This document shows positions 8,128 through 17,856 of a stretch of DNA of 64,000 nt, piece by piece. The notes under the pieces are model-generated. The model made no database searches. It saw only the letters and a list, made by a program, of their open reading frames with translations, and was not told the DNA's origin. Position 1 is the first letter of the stretch. Every line of letters starts with the position of its first letter. Both the position numbers and the translations under genes were made by a program. Source of the DNA: Calditrichota bacterium (GTDB taxonomy: Bacteria > Zhuqueibacterota > Zhuqueibacteria > Zhuqueibacterales > Geothermadaptataceae); NCBI GenBank assembly GCA_008501765.1, contig QQUE01000003.1, forward strand, positions 1 to 64,000. The letters are read 5' to 3'.

Positions 8128-10548
8128 ATGAAATTCGATAAAATTTTTGTCGGTCGTGAGGCTGAACTGCAAAATCTCGAAAGTATCTTTAACAAATCCG
8201 CGACCGGAATTGGTTCTTTTGTGGCTGTAACCGGGGATGCCGGGGTTGGCAAAGAAGCGATCGTTGCAGAGTTTAGTAGAATTTCCCGTCAACAAGGAGC
8301 GCAAATTTGCACTGTTTCAGTGGGCGAAGATGAAAAGGAACCTGTGCTCGCGCCGTTTCGCAGCATCCTGCGTCAGTTACAAAAATCAGAGACCGGCGAT
8401 GGTGAAAGACGTAGTGAAAGCACACGCGACTTCGCGCCCTCGGAAACAGTAAATCAGCATTTGGAGAACGTGGACTTTGAGAAAATGCAAACAGCTTTTC
8501 AACTTTCGCAACAAAAACTTCTCACCTCAATTCTCGCTGCAGCCGGCCGGCAACACGTTGTTATAATTCTAAATAATATGCACAGGGCGCAACCGTCGGA
8601 CTGGCATTTTCTGCACTATTTTTGTGAAAATCTGCGTGACCATCGCCTTCTTTTGCTCGTTAGCGTTAGTTTGAATAACTCCGCCGATCACGCCGACCAA
8701 AATAAAATTGGCATCGATGTTTTGCAGCGTATGAATCGCGAGCGCCTGGTTGAGTACATCGAGTTAAAGCGGTTTGATGAACAAGACATCCGTAAATTTA
8801 TGTTCAGCGCATTCGGCAAAACTGATTTTTCCAATAATTTTGTGCCGCTGCTGCTGGATGTGACCCTCGGCCTGCCCGGGATGTTGGTGAAATCTTTAAC
8901 CGCGCTGCTGGAAAATAAATCTATTTACCAACACAACGGAATTTGGTACGACAGTGAGCATATTTCTCGCCAGGGATTGCAGGAGCTGATCAGCCAGGAA
9001 CATGAAATAAAACGCGCACAAGCGACAATTAACGCACTGGACAGCGGTACAAAAAATATTCTGGCAGCCGTTTCTTTGATGGATCGTGCTTTCGATCATC
9101 AGATTTTGGCGATAGTTTGCGAGAAACCGCGGATTAAAATTCTGCGCATGTTGCACGCCCTGGATGAAAAAAAAATCTTGGTAAAAATTGACGAGGAGCG
9201 TTACGATTTTTTCCGGCCGGTCTTGCGCATCGCGATGCGCAAATTTATTCCGAAGGATGAAAAGCAGCAGATACACGCCCAAATTGCGGCGGCAATCGCG
9301 CAGGTTGACGGGATTGCGCCGGCACAACGCGCTGCATTATTGGCCTTTCATTTTACCCATGCCGGGGCAAAAAAAGAAGCCTTGGACGCCTTGCTCGATT
9401 CCGCCAATCACGCGCTCACAAACTACGCATTTGCCGAAGCACGCTTTGCTTTTGCCGCAGCAGAGAAAATGGCCGGGACCGATTTCTCGGCGTTTCCGCC
9501 AGATAAAGCAGTCCATGTTTTGATGAAATATGGCTGGCTTGAACGCCTTTTGGGAGAACGTAAATCAAGTCTGCAACGTTTTTTATCTGTGCGCTCTCTG
9601 TCACGGGAGCTGGGCGATAAACACCATGAAATTCAAGTGAATATTCAGTTGGGATTGACATATTATTATTTGAACCAACTGGATGAGGCAGATGCCTGTT
9701 TTAACGCGTGTTTGCAAATGGACGAGCAGATAAGCGAGTTCGACAGTGCATTGGTAAACTTCGGGCTTGGTCATGTTGCATTTGAGCGTGCTGATTACGA
9801 AGGCGCTGCCGGCCAATTGCAGGAAGCATTGCATATCGCCGAAAAAATTGACTCCAAAAGGTTGCAAGCCAATATTTACAATATTCTTGGCGCCATCGAG
9901 AATGTCAAAGGTCTGAGTATGCGCGCTATTTTTCACTACAGCCGCAGCACACCGATTTTTAAAGAGATCGGCGATCATTCGGGGCTGGCGCGAATTTATC
10001 ATAATATCGGCATGACGCACGCGGATTTGGGAGATTGGCAAAAGGCAGATGAATTTTACAGTAAAAGTCTGCGCATTTCCGACGTAATGGGTTTGATCGC
10101 GTTGAAATCGATTACATTTCTCAACCGCGCATTGGCACTCGCCCACCTGGAAAAACTTGATGAAGCGCGCGAATATAACACCAAAGCCAGCCATCTTTTG
10201 CTCAGAATAAACGATGAGCTGGGAATTGCCGAATATTATAAAATTCAGGGTGTGATCGAATATTTTGCCGGTGATTACGCCGAAGCCGCACAGTGTCTCG
10301 AGCGCGCAATTGCAGAGTTCGAAAAGCAGGAAAACAAGCTGGGGCTCGCTGAAAGTGAACATGAACGGGCTAAAATTGAAGGTGCGTTGCACAATCCCGC
10401 CGGGGCGCTCGCGTGGTTCCGGAAAGCACTATTTCGTTTTCAACAATTGGGCGTAGAGCTAAAAACACGGGATATCAAAAAAGAGATCGCAAAGCTGGAA
10501 ATGGAAATTGCAAGCGAAAATAAACCAACTTCAGATGATGACAGATAG
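8128..10548 (+). CDS. AAA16/STAND-like ATPase (degenerate) with TPR repeats
   Basis: An 806-residue soluble protein. FVGREAEL opens an ATPase domain like that of the kinase fusion downstream, but the nucleotide site is damaged: the P-loop reads GDAGVGKE (36-43), with Glu where Ser/Thr is needed, and the Walker B region reads IILNNMH with N149-N150 instead of two acids. From ~440 to the end it is an array of about eight TPR units (for example YLNQLDEADACF). It therefore probably senses or scaffolds rather than hydrolyses ATP. A good AAGGA ribosome site precedes the ATG. It starts a co-directional block with tight spacing (2 bp to the next gene). Confidence 0.82.
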   Translation: MKFDKIFVGREAELQNLESIFNKSATGIGSFVAVTGDAGVGKEAIVAEFSRISRQQGAQICTVSVGEDEKEPVLAPFRSILRQLQKSETGDGERRSESTRDFAPSETVNQHLENVDFEKMQTAFQLSQQKLLTSILAAAGRQHVVIILNNMHRAQPSDWHFLHYFCENLRDHRLLLLVSVSLNNSADHADQNKIGIDVLQRMNRERLVEYIELKRFDEQDIRKFMFSAFGKTDFSNNFVPLLLDVTLGLPGMLVKSLTALLENKSIYQHNGIWYDSEHISRQGLQELISQEHEIKRAQATINALDSGTKNILAAVSLMDRAFDHQILAIVCEKPRIKILRMLHALDEKKILVKIDEERYDFFRPVLRIAMRKFIPKDEKQQIHAQIAAAIAQVDGIAPAQRAALLAFHFTHAGAKKEALDALLDSANHALTNYAFAEARFAFAAAEKMAGTDFSAFPPDKAVHVLMKYGWLERLLGERKSSLQRFLSVRSLSRELGDKHHEIQVNIQLGLTYYYLNQLDEADACFNACLQMDEQISEFDSALVNFGLGHVAFERADYEGAAGQLQEALHIAEKIDSKRLQANIYNILGAIENVKGLSMRAIFHYSRSTPIFKEIGDHSGLARIYHNIGMTHADLGDWQKADEFYSKSLRISDVMGLIALKSITFLNRALALAHLEKLDEAREYNTKASHLLLRINDELGIAEYYKIQGVIEYFAGDYAEAAQCLERAIAEFEKQENKLGLAESEHERAKIEGALHNPAGALAWFRKALFRFQQLGVELKTRDIKKEIAKLEMEIASENKPTSDDDR

Positions 10549-10550
10549 CT

Positions 10551-11879
10551 ATGAAATCACACTACGATAAAATGATATTAGAGCACATTTCCAGGCTCTA
10601 CCACAGTTTTTCCCTGAACGAAAAATCCGGAAAAGATACGCAATCCTGGCCGGTTTTGCAGCCGCTTGTCGAATCATTGAGCCAATCCGTGCAGATTTAT
10701 GAAAATGAAAACCCGCACTCTGCTGAAAAATATGCGGTGCAAATGCTGCATTGTCACCTTGATTTAATGCGCGCCAGTTTTTCCCATACCAGGGAAACAG
10801 CATTCGGAGATGCAACGCAATCCCGTTTTCTGCTCTTATTCGGTGAATTGTATGAATTGCTGGGAAAATCGGAGCAGGCTGCGGATTGCTATGCCTCGCT
10901 GGTCGAGCGTTCAAGTGCCGATGAGCATGTCAATTTTAAGGGCACTGTCTTGCTGAAAATGGGCCAACTGCTGGCTGAACAGGGCAAATTGGAAGAAGCG
11001 AACGAGTACCTGCTCTATGCAGAAACCGCGCTGCAAAGCGCGAGCAACATTAAAAGCATGGTTTCAGCTAAAATCGAGCTGGGAAAAATTGCCTACCGCA
11101 AGGGCAAGTACCTGCATGCCGAGGAGTTATTCAGTGCGGCTTTGCCCAGGATCGCTGAAATAAATGACAAATACCACGAAGCAGTGATTCTCAATCATCT
11201 GGGCGTGATTGCGCGTTTACAAGGCAAACTGGATCGGGCCAGAGCCAATTTGCAAGAGGCACTGAATTGTTTCCAAAGCGTGAATGACCGCGTGGGCGAA
11301 GCCGAGAGCTGGAATAATCTCGGGCGGTTGTACTTTCAACAGAACAATTTGCGCGAAGCATTAAACTGTTTTGAAAAAGCTGCGGCGACCTGCCAATTGA
11401 CAGGCGCAACGGCATTGCGGGCGTTTATCCAGCTCAATAAGTGCGAATTTTATCTTGAAGTTCAGGATGTCCCGTTGGCGGTGATGGCTTGCAAAGAAGC
11501 GTTGGAAATTTTCGTCCGCATCAAAAATCCACTGGGTATTGCGCGGACGAGTAAAATGCTCGGAACGATAGCATGGATTGTCGGCCATGGCGAGCTGGCA
11601 CGGGAGTGTTATGAAACGAGCCTCAGTTTTTACCGCGACCTTCACATCCCGTTCGGATTGGCAGCAGTTTTAACAGATTATGCAAATTTTTTAGCAGCAA
11701 ACGGGAAGAAAAAAGAGAGCAAAAAATATCAGGACGAAGCGAAAAAAATTAAAAATGTGCTGCGCATGCAGGAAGCGGCGAGCGGCCAGGCATTTGACAC
11801 ATTGGACAAAAATCTACGGCCCCGGTCAGCAAACGGGCAACCGAAAAATGGACAGGATTTATTGAACGAGGCAAAATAA
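10551..11879 (+). CDS. TPR-repeat protein
   Basis: A 442-residue soluble protein made of at least six TPR units (AYRKGKYLHAEELF, RLQGKLDRARANL, YFQQNNLREALNCF and others) with no enzymatic domain and no export signal. It begins 2 bp after the preceding stop, implying translational coupling. Its repeats resemble those of its two neighbours, so the three proteins probably share ancestry and may form one signalling assembly. The C-terminal ~50 residues are charged and low in complexity. Confidence 0.8.
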   Translation: MKSHYDKMILEHISRLYHSFSLNEKSGKDTQSWPVLQPLVESLSQSVQIYENENPHSAEKYAVQMLHCHLDLMRASFSHTRETAFGDATQSRFLLLFGELYELLGKSEQAADCYASLVERSSADEHVNFKGTVLLKMGQLLAEQGKLEEANEYLLYAETALQSASNIKSMVSAKIELGKIAYRKGKYLHAEELFSAALPRIAEINDKYHEAVILNHLGVIARLQGKLDRARANLQEALNCFQSVNDRVGEAESWNNLGRLYFQQNNLREALNCFEKAAATCQLTGATALRAFIQLNKCEFYLEVQDVPLAVMACKEALEIFVRIKNPLGIARTSKMLGTIAWIVGHGELARECYETSLSFYRDLHIPFGLAAVLTDYANFLAANGKKKESKKYQDEAKKIKNVLRMQEAASGQAFDTLDKNLRPRSANGQPKNGQDLLNEAK

Positions 11880-11897
11880 ATCACGACATGAAAAACG

Positions 11898-14800
11898 ATG
11901 AATAAAATAAATCAATACGAAATTTTAGAGACAATCGGCAGCGGGGGAATGGGAATTGTCTACCGTGCTTTTGATACTGTGCTGGAGCGTGTGGTGGCCA
12001 TTAAAGTCATGCATGCCCATTTGCTGGCACAAAAAGAAAATGCCGAACGCCTGATGAACGAGGCCCGGGCCGCCGCCAAACTGACCCACCCGCATATTGT
12101 AACGATTTATGAAGTTGGCGAAGCCAGTTGTGGCAAATATATTGTCATGGAATTTGTCGAGGGTAATTCGCTCAGCCAGGTGCTGCTGACAAACGGGGCT
12201 TTGCCAACGGATCAGGCCATTGGCATCACAACACAAATCCTTGGTGCGCTGGCACTGGCCCACAAAAATGATATCCAGCATCGGGATATCAAACCGGATA
12301 ATGTTTTGGTGACCGCCGATTTTGATGCAAAAATTCTGGACTTCGGAATTGCAAAACTGAATACGCAGAAGGGAATAACGGCCGCAGGCGATATTCTTGG
12401 GACAGTGGATTATATGGCTTCGGAACAATTGATGGGCGACCCGGTTGACCATCGGGCTGATTTGTATTCCACCGGCGTTATGTTGTATGAATTGCTCACA
12501 AAACATCTCCCTTTTGGCGCGGAAACACCGGTCGCTGTTCTTTATAAACAACTTAATGAAGATCCGTTGCCACCATCTTATTACAGCAAATCCATTTCTA
12601 AAAAATTGGATGCATTAATTTTGCGATCTCTGGCGAAAAATGCCAATGATCGCTGGGATAGCGCCGAAGAGTTTGCCAATGCCCTCATGGCTGTAAACAT
12701 CGAAGTTCCCTTGCCATCCGCCTCGAGAATTGAAGGAATCGACGCGCATCTCGATGCACTTTTTAGTATAAATGAAAATGAAGACCGTAATGCTGAACTT
12801 GAGCGAGGTATGCGGGAAATTTTTATTGGGCGGGAAAAGGAACTGAAGAAGCTGGCGCAGTTGTTTTTACAAACGCAAAGCGGCAAAGGAAATACGGTTG
12901 TTCTGCTTGGGGAAGCGGGCGTCGGAAAAAGTTCGATTGCCTCACAATTGGAGGAATATGCCCGCAAAAACCAGGCGCTGTGTCTGTACGGAGCCTCGTT
13001 GTACCAGGATGGAATGGACGCCTATTTGCCATTCATCGATGCGCTGCGCAAATATGTGAGCACAGATTTGCGCTTGTTGCCGGAAGAACAGCGGATGACG
13101 TTAAAATCGTTAATCCGCACCAAAGTCCCGCTTTTGATGGAATATACCGAGCGCTTTAATACTACATTTTCAGGCGCGACAGAACCGCTTGGTGACGAAA
13201 ACTCAGCCAAGGGCGCCGATTTATTTGAAGGAATTCTCGTTCTTGTTTCACTACTTGCGACGATGCAACCAGTGGTGTTCATTTTGGATGACCTGCAATG
13301 GGCTGATGATGCCAGCCTGAAACTGTTTCATTACCTCGCCCGGCAAATTGAGAAAAGCCGGATTCTGCTCATTGGCATCTCCCGGACAGATAGATATGAT
13401 TTGCTCAAAGATGGCAAAGCCGCGAAAATTGTCGATGTTCTCGCTCGCATGAGCCGTGAGGGAATCTCGGAAGAAGTTAAAATCAGCCGTTTCGATCGGG
13501 ACCGCTGCGATCAGTTGATCGATCTTTCGCTGGAAAACACTATTTTTTCTGAAGATTTTTACGAGAAAATATACCAGGAAACACGGGGAAATGCGTTTTT
13601 CGTCATCGAGACACTCAAGTACCTGCAGGAAACGGATAAGATTTATTTTGAAGAAGATGCCTGGTACGACCGCAGCGGAGAAATCGATCGCATCAGTGTG
13701 CCGAACCGGATTGAAGATATTTTTTCACGCCGCTTGCAAGCCATAGACGAGGAAAAACGCGAAATCCTGCAGGTTGCTGCAATTGTTGGCTATAAAGTCG
13801 ATGTTTCAATTTTAGCCGAATTGTTGGAAGAACCCAAAATAAAACTGCTGAAAAAGTTGCATGCACTCAATGGGGAGTTGAACCTGCTCCTCTCCACAGA
13901 TGATGGTTTCCAATTTGAACATCCGATGCTGCGGGATATGCTTTACGAAGAAGTCCCGATTGCATTGCGGCGAGAATACCATTTGCTCATCGCACAGATT
14001 TTGGAAAAAATGCATGGTCCGCAATACGGCGCACGTATTGGGGAGGTCGCTGAACATTTTAAGCTTAGCGGGCGCCATCTTGAAGCGATTCCACTCTTGT
14101 ACCGGGCTGCGAACCGGGCCTTGAAATTAAATGCATATCGGGAGTCAAGCGCTTTTCTTGAAGATATTTCCGCTTGCCTGGAAAAGGGCGATCTATCGCT
14201 TCCGGAGGACATACCGGAGAAAGACTTTTTGCTCAAGAGCGCTATTTGCTACGAAGAAATGATGCGCTATGATGCAAGCCAGGAAAAATATAAAGACTTG
14301 CTCAGTCTCAGTAAAAAACAAAATGATTTTGGTGGTCAGGTCGACGCGCTACGCCGCATGGGACGCGTGCAGGAAAAATTAACGAATTATGATTTAGCGC
14401 TGGAGTATTTGCAGCAATGCCTGGACATTCTGGAAAATCATCCCATCGAAAATTCTCTAAGCCGTGTTTATAACAGCCTTGGTATCATCTACATGCAGAA
14501 GGGGGAATACGATATTGCGCTGAAAAATTTCGAAGAAACCAAAAAAGTGGTTGACCACCATTTTGGTGAATATGACCGGGCGCATGCGCTGACGAATATC
14601 GGCATTATTAACAGCATCCGCGGCAATTATGAGACGGCAATTGATCAGTACAAAAAAGCCATCGCCATTTATGATGAGCTTGATGAATCCCTCGGAAAAG
14701 CGCGGGCGTTACATAATATAGGCATGGCGTATTCGGATATAGAAAACTGGGATGCATCAATCGCGGCTTTTGACGTTTGCTATAAAATCGTTGAAAAACT

Positions 14801-15344
14801 GAAAGACAGCCAGTTGGGTGGCCTGACATTGTTGAATATGGCAAAAGCCTATATCCGACAGGATGATACGAAAAATTCGTTTGACCTGATTGAGCGCGCA
14901 TTAAAAATATTCCGCCGCTCGGGACATATGCTCAACATTGCCGAATGCTATTTGGTCCTTGGGTTAATATCACAGAAAACAGAAGATTATCCGGCTGCAG
15001 AGAAATATTTCCAGGATAGTATTAAAATCAACACCCAAAAAGGGGACCACGAAGCCTTGCTCGAAGTATGCCAGGCTTTCGGTGAATATTATGCAGAACG
15101 GGAAGAATTTGAAAAAGCTTACCGGCAGTTGAACCAGGCATTGGAAAGCGCGCAAACCCTCGATCTTTCTGACAAAAGCCGACAATTGCTGGATCACTTG
15201 AAAGAAGTTGAAAAACATATTGATTCTGAAGTCAAAGTTGTTCCGACTGAACATGTCTCGCTTCTTGATTCTCACAAAAAAATAAAAGCCGTTCCACAAC
15301 TCTTTGCTGGGGATCGGCATAAAGCAAATTATCCACCCGACTAA
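11898..15344 (+). CDS. Ser/Thr protein kinase - AAA ATPase - TPR fusion
   Basis: An 1148-residue multidomain signalling protein. Residues 7-265 are a Hanks-type kinase with glycine loop GSGGMG, K36, HRD 128-130 and DFG 148-150, so it should be active. Residues ~310-690 are an AAA16/STAND ATPase with P-loop GEAGVGKS (338-345) and Walker B VVFILDDLQWAD (459-470), both intact. Residues ~800-1110 carry about seven TPR units. No transmembrane segment is seen, unlike PknB. The architecture recalls PknK-like and other large kinase-ATPase-TPR regulators. FHA and zinc-ribbon genes follow directly and could read its phosphorylation. Confidence 0.9.
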   Translation: MNKINQYEILETIGSGGMGIVYRAFDTVLERVVAIKVMHAHLLAQKENAERLMNEARAAAKLTHPHIVTIYEVGEASCGKYIVMEFVEGNSLSQVLLTNGALPTDQAIGITTQILGALALAHKNDIQHRDIKPDNVLVTADFDAKILDFGIAKLNTQKGITAAGDILGTVDYMASEQLMGDPVDHRADLYSTGVMLYELLTKHLPFGAETPVAVLYKQLNEDPLPPSYYSKSISKKLDALILRSLAKNANDRWDSAEEFANALMAVNIEVPLPSASRIEGIDAHLDALFSINENEDRNAELERGMREIFIGREKELKKLAQLFLQTQSGKGNTVVLLGEAGVGKSSIASQLEEYARKNQALCLYGASLYQDGMDAYLPFIDALRKYVSTDLRLLPEEQRMTLKSLIRTKVPLLMEYTERFNTTFSGATEPLGDENSAKGADLFEGILVLVSLLATMQPVVFILDDLQWADDASLKLFHYLARQIEKSRILLIGISRTDRYDLLKDGKAAKIVDVLARMSREGISEEVKISRFDRDRCDQLIDLSLENTIFSEDFYEKIYQETRGNAFFVIETLKYLQETDKIYFEEDAWYDRSGEIDRISVPNRIEDIFSRRLQAIDEEKREILQVAAIVGYKVDVSILAELLEEPKIKLLKKLHALNGELNLLLSTDDGFQFEHPMLRDMLYEEVPIALRREYHLLIAQILEKMHGPQYGARIGEVAEHFKLSGRHLEAIPLLYRAANRALKLNAYRESSAFLEDISACLEKGDLSLPEDIPEKDFLLKSAICYEEMMRYDASQEKYKDLLSLSKKQNDFGGQVDALRRMGRVQEKLTNYDLALEYLQQCLDILENHPIENSLSRVYNSLGIIYMQKGEYDIALKNFEETKKVVDHHFGEYDRAHALTNIGIINSIRGNYETAIDQYKKAIAIYDELDESLGKARALHNIGMAYSDIENWDASIAAFDVCYKIVEKLKDSQLGGLTLLNMAKAYIRQDDTKNSFDLIERALKIFRRSGHMLNIAECYLVLGLISQKTEDYPAAEKYFQDSIKINTQKGDHEALLEVCQAFGEYYAEREEFEKAYRQLNQALESAQTLDLSDKSRQLLDHLKEVEKHIDSEVKVVPTEHVSLLDSHKKIKAVPQLFAGDRHKANYPPD

Positions 15345-15357
15345 TTAAGAGTGAATT

Positions 15358-15648
15358 ATGAAAGTTTGTCCGAAGTGTCAGGCAGAAAACTATCCCATCG
15401 ATAATTTTTGTGGCAGCTGTGGTTTCAAATTCGAGGCTCTTGGCAATGGCCTCGGTTTGACACAAAAAGAACTGAAAGCCGCAGATATCAAGACTAATTT
15501 GGGCCTTGTCTACTATAACATGGGCAAATACGACTCCGCCCTGGAAGTCCTGGAAAAAGTGCTCGAATCGGATCCGGAAAATCACCAGGCATTTGCTTTG
15601 AAGAACCGGATTTTGAATGAAAAAGACGATATATATAAAACTGAATAA
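15358..15648 (+). CDS. Zinc-ribbon/TPR small protein
   Basis: A 96-residue protein. CPKC at residues 4-7 and CGSC at 19-22 form a four-cysteine zinc ribbon; after a short linker, ADIKTNLGLVYYNMGKYDSA begins one to one-and-a-half TPR units. It lies 13 bp after the kinase fusion. A TPR on a small zinc-ribbon adaptor next to TPR-rich proteins suggests docking to them (inference). Confidence 0.75.
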   Translation: MKVCPKCQAENYPIDNFCGSCGFKFEALGNGLGLTQKELKAADIKTNLGLVYYNMGKYDSALEVLEKVLESDPENHQAFALKNRILNEKDDIYKTE

Positions 15649-15665
15649 CGTGGAGAGTATAGTTG

Positions 15666-16061
15666 ATGGAATCCGATTCAAAGCAACTTTGCCGAATATG
15701 CCAATACGAAAATCGGCCGCAGAATAATTTTTGTACTCGGTGCGGAACCAGTCTGAACGCGTCAAATGAAGGGGAGCCGCGCCTGGTTTACGTGGGCAAT
15801 GACGGCAATGAAAATTTTTCTTTGACGCGGCGAGAAAATCGCATTGGCCGCGATTTGTCCAACGAAATAGTGATTCATGATGCGCAAATTTCGAAACGGC
15901 ACGCTGTTATTATCCGGGATGGCGACCACTATTTTATCGAAGACACCGGCAGCAAAAATGGCATATTCGTCGACGGCAAAAGAATTCAGGACCGGAAAAT
16001 AATTGAAAATGGCTGCTTGCTGAAATTGGGTTCGACCTTCTTAAAATTTGAATCTGCTTAG
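15666..16061 (+). CDS. Zinc-ribbon/FHA domain protein
   Basis: A 131-residue protein: an N-terminal four-cysteine zinc ribbon (CRIC...CTRC), then an FHA domain (~50-128) with the phosphothreonine-binding residues in RIGR, SKRH and the TGSKNG turn. The ATG at 15666 has GGAGAG 8 nt upstream; the TTG just before it is not needed. Its natural partner is the Ser/Thr kinase two genes upstream, as in bacterial kinase-FHA pairs. Confidence 0.85.
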   Translation: MESDSKQLCRICQYENRPQNNFCTRCGTSLNASNEGEPRLVYVGNDGNENFSLTRRENRIGRDLSNEIVIHDAQISKRHAVIIRDGDHYFIEDTGSKNGIFVDGKRIQDRKIIENGCLLKLGSTFLKFESA

Positions 16062-16086
16062 TGTTGATTATTTGTGGTCTTCCAAA

Positions 16087-16176
16087 ATGTGCCGCACACT
16101 TATCAGGTTTTAAAGAGATAGAGTAAGAGCCTGTTATGTTCGATCTTAACCAAAAGTACAGAAGTGCGCGGCACAT
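16087..16176. repeat. 15-bp inverted repeat pair
   Basis: ATGTGCCGCACACTT at 16087-16101 and its complement (one mismatch) at 16162-16176 bracket 60 bp. It lies in the gap before the peptide importer. It could fold in the importer leader or be a small palindromic insertion; no T-run follows. Confidence 0.6.
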
Positions 16177-16227
16177 CCATGAAATTTATAAAATAGAAGT
16201 TTTTCGTAAGAGAAACATGGAGTTAAA

Positions 16228-17850
16228 ATGAAAAATATATCACGCATTTTTCTGATGCTAACTTTTGTATTCGTTGCCAAATCTCTGCTGGTGGCAATGC
16301 CAAATGAAAACAGTGTCGCGCCTTTGCTGGAAAATGCAAAAAAAGGCAATTACATCCGGATTGGTGTTTCCGGTGATGTCGATACGTTTAATCCTCTTTT
16401 TATTGAATCGAAACTAGGATTGCAAGTAGCGGATCTTCTGTTTCTCGGATTGGCAGATTTGAATGACAAATCCGAGTGGGTTCCCGAACTCGCGACCTCG
16501 TGGCGCCATTCCGCGGATAATCTTCGCATTACATTCTATCTGCGCACGGACGCTGTCTGGGCAGATGGGACTCCGATCACCGCGGCAGACGTACTCTTTA
16601 CTTTTGAGCTAAAGCGCGACAAGCGCGTGGCCACACCGCGAATGGGCGAAACCGAGCTTATCAAGGAAGTTATCGTTGAAAATCAGCACACTGTAACCTT
16701 TGTTTTTAAAGAAGCTTACCCGGAACAAATGTTCGATGCGGCCAGCGAAGTTTTGCCGAAACATATTTTAGAAAACGCCGACCGCACTGCCCTGCGTGGG
16801 CATAATCTCGGACAGCAACCGCTGTCTTCCGGGTCGTTTAAACTTAAAAAATGGGTGAATCAGCAATATATCGAGTTGGTACCCAACGAACGTTATTTCG
16901 GCGACAGGCCGCTACTGGATCGCGTATTCTTCAAAATAGTCCCGGATGAAACCAATCTGCTCATGCAGCTGCGAACCGGGCAAATTGATATGCTGCTCGA
17001 TGTGCCGATTAAAGAAATCAAAAATCTGAAAAAATCAAATCGTGAGTTGGCTTTTCACAAGATTTCCGGCCGTTCGTATTATTATATTGGCTACAATGAG
17101 GCCAATCCACTCTTTTCCAGCGCAGGTGTCCGCCGCGCTTTAACGATGGCTTTGAACCGTGATAAGATTATCAAAGCATTGCTCGATGGTTACGGTACGC
17201 CGTGTTTTGGGCCAATTCCGCCGATAATTGCGTGGGCTTATAACGAAAATGTCGACGAAATTAAATACGATGTGTCGGCAGCACGGTCGCTTCTGGCGCA
17301 GGAAGGCTGGCACGATCGGGATGGTGATGGTTGGCTGGATAAAGATGGCCGTCAATTCGCTTTTTCCATTCTGACAAATACCGGAAACCAGATTCGCTCC
17401 GATTTGGCCGTAATTGTCCAGGGCCAGTTTAAAAAAATTGGTGTAAAAGTAGAAATCCGTACTGCCGAATGGACAGCTTATTTAGATCAGTTGCGCGATT
17501 CGAATCTCGAAGCCTTTTTGGGCGGCTGGGGTGCTTCATTCAATGTCGACCCAACGCCACTTTTTCATTCCACGGCCTTTGAACTTTTCAATTATGTTAA
17601 ATATGCCAATCCGGAAATTGATAAATTGATCGATGCGGGGCGAAAGGAAATGGATCAGGCAAAGGCGGCGAAAATTTGGCAGGAATTTCAGAAAAAACTC
17701 TATGACGATCAGCCCTACACTTTTCTTTTTTGGTTGGAAAAAATTGTGGCGGTTAACAAGCGCTATGCCAATGTAAATCCAATCGCACTAAGTGCGCTCT
17801 ACGATATCGAGAAATGGTACGTAATCGGCAATCAGGCTGATACGGAATAG
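16228..17850 (+). CDS. Peptide/oligopeptide ABC importer, substrate-binding protein (SBP family 5)
   Basis: A 540-residue exported binding protein. It has a hydrophobic signal segment (LMLTFVFVAKSLLVA) with no lipobox; the mature part has the family 5 hallmarks DTFNPLF, LATSWR, YLRTDAVWADGTPITAADV near residue 110, and the late NPEIDKLI helix. First gene of a five-gene importer (binding protein, two ATPases, two permeases), with GGAG upstream of the ATG. Peptides are the commonest ligand, but family 5 proteins also bind nickel chelates, heme and oligosaccharides, so the substrate is undetermined. Confidence 0.9.
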   Translation: MKNISRIFLMLTFVFVAKSLLVAMPNENSVAPLLENAKKGNYIRIGVSGDVDTFNPLFIESKLGLQVADLLFLGLADLNDKSEWVPELATSWRHSADNLRITFYLRTDAVWADGTPITAADVLFTFELKRDKRVATPRMGETELIKEVIVENQHTVTFVFKEAYPEQMFDAASEVLPKHILENADRTALRGHNLGQQPLSSGSFKLKKWVNQQYIELVPNERYFGDRPLLDRVFFKIVPDETNLLMQLRTGQIDMLLDVPIKEIKNLKKSNRELAFHKISGRSYYYIGYNEANPLFSSAGVRRALTMALNRDKIIKALLDGYGTPCFGPIPPIIAWAYNENVDEIKYDVSAARSLLAQEGWHDRDGDGWLDKDGRQFAFSILTNTGNQIRSDLAVIVQGQFKKIGVKVEIRTAEWTAYLDQLRDSNLEAFLGGWGASFNVDPTPLFHSTAFELFNYVKYANPEIDKLIDAGRKEMDQAKAAKIWQEFQKKLYDDQPYTFLFWLEKIVAVNKRYANVNPIALSALYDIEKWYVIGNQADTE

Positions 17851-17856
17851 AAAACC

